64,000 nt of DNA from NCBI GenBank assembly GCA_020247305.1, contig JADCJE010000093.1, positions 1 through 64,000 on the forward strand, written 5' to 3'. Position numbers and translations under genes: made by a program. Below the pieces are notes generated by a model. That model was not told the origin of the DNA, ran no database searches, and saw nothing but the letters and a program-made list of their open reading frames with translations. The stretch comes from Phycisphaerales bacterium (GTDB lineage: Bacteria; Planctomycetota; UBA1135; UBA2386). Below, piece by piece: positions 61,849 to 64,000 of this stretch; position 1 is the stretch's first letter; each line of letters starts with the position of its first letter.

Positions 61849-64000
61849 TCAACGCGGGCTGTCAGGGGCGCCTTCGCCCGCACCAACGCCGTCGCCGAGC
61901 TCGACGCGCAGCCGCCATTGGCCGGCAACCTCGAAGGCGCCGGTCGCGATCAGTTCGAGCGGCCCGCCAGACGTGCGCCAGACCTCGCTGGTGCGCAGCA
62001 CCTTGGACTCCGGCGCCGAGCGGGTCACACCCCATTCGAACTCGCCCCGCTGCAGCGGCAGCGGCGGGATGCGGACGTCGTGGCCTGATTCCACATGTCG
62101 CAGCGACACCCAGTCCGACCACGCGCCGTCCACCCGTTCCCGATACCAGATGTACACGTCGTGCCGCGGCGGGTCGCCGCGCCAGACGAAGCGCACCTCG
62201 GTGCCGATGCGCACCGGCAGGCGCACGACCGGTCGTTTGTCGGCAAGCAGGGCGACGCGCAGTCCACCCACCAGCGGACCACTGTCGACGACGAACACGT
62301 CGATGGCGCGGCGCTGCGCATCGAGGCCATCGATGCGGAAGCGCGTCTCGCCCGGTTCGAGGCGCAGGGCGTTGCTCATGCCGAGCACGCGCATCGTCGC
62401 CGGCAGCTCACCGCCGGTCTCCGGATCGACCCAGCGCGCGCCCTGGTCGGCGAACGAGTGCATCAGCGTGATCGGCCGCGCGCGCGCCGCTGCGGGCAAG
62501 GCGGCAAGATCGAGCTCGCCGCGCACCGACGCAACCGGTCCTGGGCGCAGGTCGAGCTCGACCAGGTCGTCACCCTCGGGCACGTCGAAGACCTCCATGT
62601 AGGTGTGCGACTGCGCGCTGGTCGCGACCAAAGCCCAGCGCCCCGGCGGCAGATCCGCCGCCGTGACGCGGCCGATGCCGAGCTCAACGGTCGCCGGGCT
62701 GCCGCCGCGAACCGCCGTGAGCGTGACGGCGCGCGGATCGACCGGCCGCCGCTCCCGATCGAACAGCCGCGCGACGAGCCGCGCCCCGCCGAGCGCGGGC
62801 AGCTCGACCGCGGCCGTCGTGGCGTCCGGCGTCAGGGCGTGCCGCACCGTCTGCCATGCCCCGGCGCGCGTCAGGCTGCGCACGACCAGTTCATCCGTCT
62901 CGCGTCGGACCACCATGCGGAAGCGGCCGAACGCGTCGGTGACGGCGCGTTGCTGGCTGCGTTCGGAACGGACTTCGGCGTCGCGGACGGGACGTCCGCC
63001 GCGGAGCACGGCGCCGCTGACGACCCGGCTCCGCGACAGTGCGACGACCTCCGGGAGGGGGCCGTCGTCGAGCTCGAAGGTCGCCGGGAGGAACCCGTTC
63101 GCGGCGATGTGCACCGCGGTGGCACGCACCCGTGGCGAAGGCAATTGCACGGTCAGGCTCCCATCGCCGTCGGCGGTTGCCTGCGAGAACGGCCGGCCGC
63201 CGACGGTCACGCGACCTTCGATCGCAGTCGGCGGCGCGCCCACTGCGGCGACGGCGATGCGCACCGGCGCCTTCGCCGGCAGCGGCACGACCTCCACGTG
63301 CACATGGCCGCGACCATTCGGCACGACCTGCACTTCGTGCGTCGTGCGCAGGCCATCGCCGGCGGCGGGATCGACGGTCACGATGACCGGCCAGCCGTCG
63401 GGATACGCGTCGTCGGCAGGGAGACCCCGGAAGGAAACCGCGCCGCGCTCGTCGGTCGTGGCCGCAACCGCCGCCGCAAAGGCGCTGTCGGCGCCGAGCA
63501 GGCGTTCGCTCCACGCGCCGTCGTAGACTGCGTCGAGCGGCCGCCACGAAACCCGAGCGCCCGGCAGTGGCGCGCCGGCGCGCGTCACGGCCACGGCGAG
63601 CTGCGCGGCGGGCCGCAGGTCGATCCGCACGCGCCGCTCGCTCGCCTGCCGCGTCAGGGGCGCCCAGGCCCAGCCGCAGCCGTCCGGCCCCCATGCGACC
63701 AGCCGGTCGACGCCCTCGCTGCACGCGAGGCGATCGGCCACTGCCAGCTGCCCGCGCGCATCGGTCGTGCCGAGCTGCTGCCACGCTCCCGTCGACGCGG
63801 CGAAGGCGACGCGTGCGCCGGCGGCGGCGCGGCCGTCGGCGGCGACGACAGCGACATCGAGCCGCGTGCCGCGCGCCAGCAGCACATCGCCGAGATCCAG
63901 CGTCTCGCCATCGACGGGCAGGCCCGGCTGCAACCGGAAGGCAATGCTCTCGGCGACACGTCCGGCGACGCGCACCGTCAGTCTGGCGTCGGCTTTGGCG
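61849..64000 (-). CDS. Carboxypeptidase-regulatory-like multi-domain protein (partial)
   Basis: The gene runs past the right edge of the window, so its start is missing. At least 717 codons are present. The protein is a series of Ig-like or carboxypeptidase-regulatory-like units (PF13620 type), recognised by repeating patterns such as VVAADGRAAAGARVAFAAS, VTRAGAPLPGARVSWRPL, GRVTVGGRPFSQATADGDGS and VVSGAVLRGGRPVRDAEV. The C-terminal part after about residue 560 has a different, beta-rich pattern. Such proteins are usually secreted or at the cell surface. No catalytic residues can be seen. It converges with the sulfur module. Confidence 0.7.
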   Translation of the reverse strand, partial: AKADARLTVRVAGRVAESIAFRLQPGLPVDGETLDLGDVLLARGTRLDVAVVAADGRAAAGARVAFAASTGAWQQLGTTDARGQLAVADRLACSEGVDRLVAWGPDGCGWAWAPLTRQASERRVRIDLRPAAQLAVAVTRAGAPLPGARVSWRPLDAVYDGAWSERLLGADSAFAAAVAATTDERGAVSFRGLPADDAYPDGWPVIVTVDPAAGDGLRTTHEVQVVPNGRGHVHVEVVPLPAKAPVRIAVAAVGAPPTAIEGRVTVGGRPFSQATADGDGSLTVQLPSPRVRATAVHIAANGFLPATFELDDGPLPEVVALSRSRVVSGAVLRGGRPVRDAEVRSERSQQRAVTDAFGRFRMVVRRETDELVVRSLTRAGAWQTVRHALTPDATTAAVELPALGGARLVARLFDRERRPVDPRAVTLTAVRGGSPATVELGIGRVTAADLPPGRWALVATSAQSHTYMEVFDVPEGDDLVELDLRPGPVASVRGELDLAALPAAARARPITLMHSFADQGARWVDPETGGELPATMRVLGMSNALRLEPGETRFRIDGLDAQRRAIDVFVVDSGPLVGGLRVALLADKRPVVRLPVRIGTEVRFVWRGDPPRHDVYIWYRERVDGAWSDWVSLRHVESGHDVRIPPLPLQRGEFEWGVTRSAPESKVLRTSEVWRTSGGPLELIATGAFEVAGQWRLRVELGDGVGAGEGAPDSPR

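Overview
This is a very GC-rich window with a strong G/C preference at third codon positions, dense gene packing and many 4-base ATGA/GTGA overlaps. It looks like a Gram-negative-type bacterium, most probably a high-GC member of the Planctomycetota. The reasons are an LPS (Kdo and Lpt) gene cluster, many outer-membrane barrels and lipoproteins, a Ser/Thr protein kinase, a PKD/PD40 giant lipoprotein, an FG-GAP/VCBS protein and a Lys/Ala-rich AT-hook protein. That assignment is an inference from gene content; there is no rRNA or other marker here to settle it. I found no tRNA, rRNA or CRISPR array.

Layout. 1-1144: gene remnant (DUF502), a strong palindrome and a small hypothetical protein. 1339-5573: the vitamin B6 operon mocR/pdxR-like, pdxS, pdxT, read leftward from a promoter embedded in repeated TGGCCC half-sites, with a PstS-like binding protein read divergently. 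5770-9867: S41 protease lipoprotein and a group of envelope proteins, including an HNG-repeat lipoprotein. 10033-13883: a MORN-repeat/peroxiredoxin-like lipoprotein translationally coupled to a membrane Ser/Thr kinase. 14016-17867: a 1283-residue lipoprotein with two c-heme motifs, PD40-like repeats, four PKD domains and a C-terminal DNRLRE/CBM-like domain. 17944-22967: ABC-F protein, porin, glycosyltransferase and a decayed nucleotidyltransferase pair. 22978-26322: a MobA-like/nitroreductase fusion, pyrE, and an FG-GAP protein whose reading frame is interrupted by one in-frame UGA followed by a SECIS-like hairpin, a strong candidate for a new selenoprotein. 26495-30548: polyprenol-phosphate mannosyltransferase-like protein, purF, a class IV aminotransferase and the AT-hook protein. 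30671-35485: an overlapping leftward operon of aspartokinase, signal peptidase I, CPBP protease and a CBM9/degenerate metallo-beta-lactamase-like protein. 35575-41554: an isopropylmalate-synthase-like enzyme, an HPt protein, and the fmt-rsmB group with a sugar isomerase. 41691-49975: a HIT/GalT-like protein and then kdsD-kdsC-lptC/A-like-lptD, each gene overlapping the next by 4 bases. 50092-58913: DUF481 protein, ettA, reprolysin-like protease, an SGNH hydrolase with two compensating frameshifts, a methyltransferase and an unknown secreted protein. 59063-61669: a persulfide/sulfur module (ArsR regulator, MBL-rhodanese-DUF2892 fusion, TauE exporter) whose codon usage differs from its surroundings. 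61849-end: a partial protein with carboxypeptidase-regulatory-like domains.

Common threads. Much of the content is envelope biology: Kdo-LPS synthesis and export, secretion (LepB), lipoproteins, barrels and glycosyl carriers. Most of the longer convergent gene junctions carry GC-rich hairpins, several of them repeated, which probably act as bidirectional terminators. Start codons GTG and TTG are frequent and clear Shine-Dalgarno sequences are uncommon, so several starts are marked uncertain.
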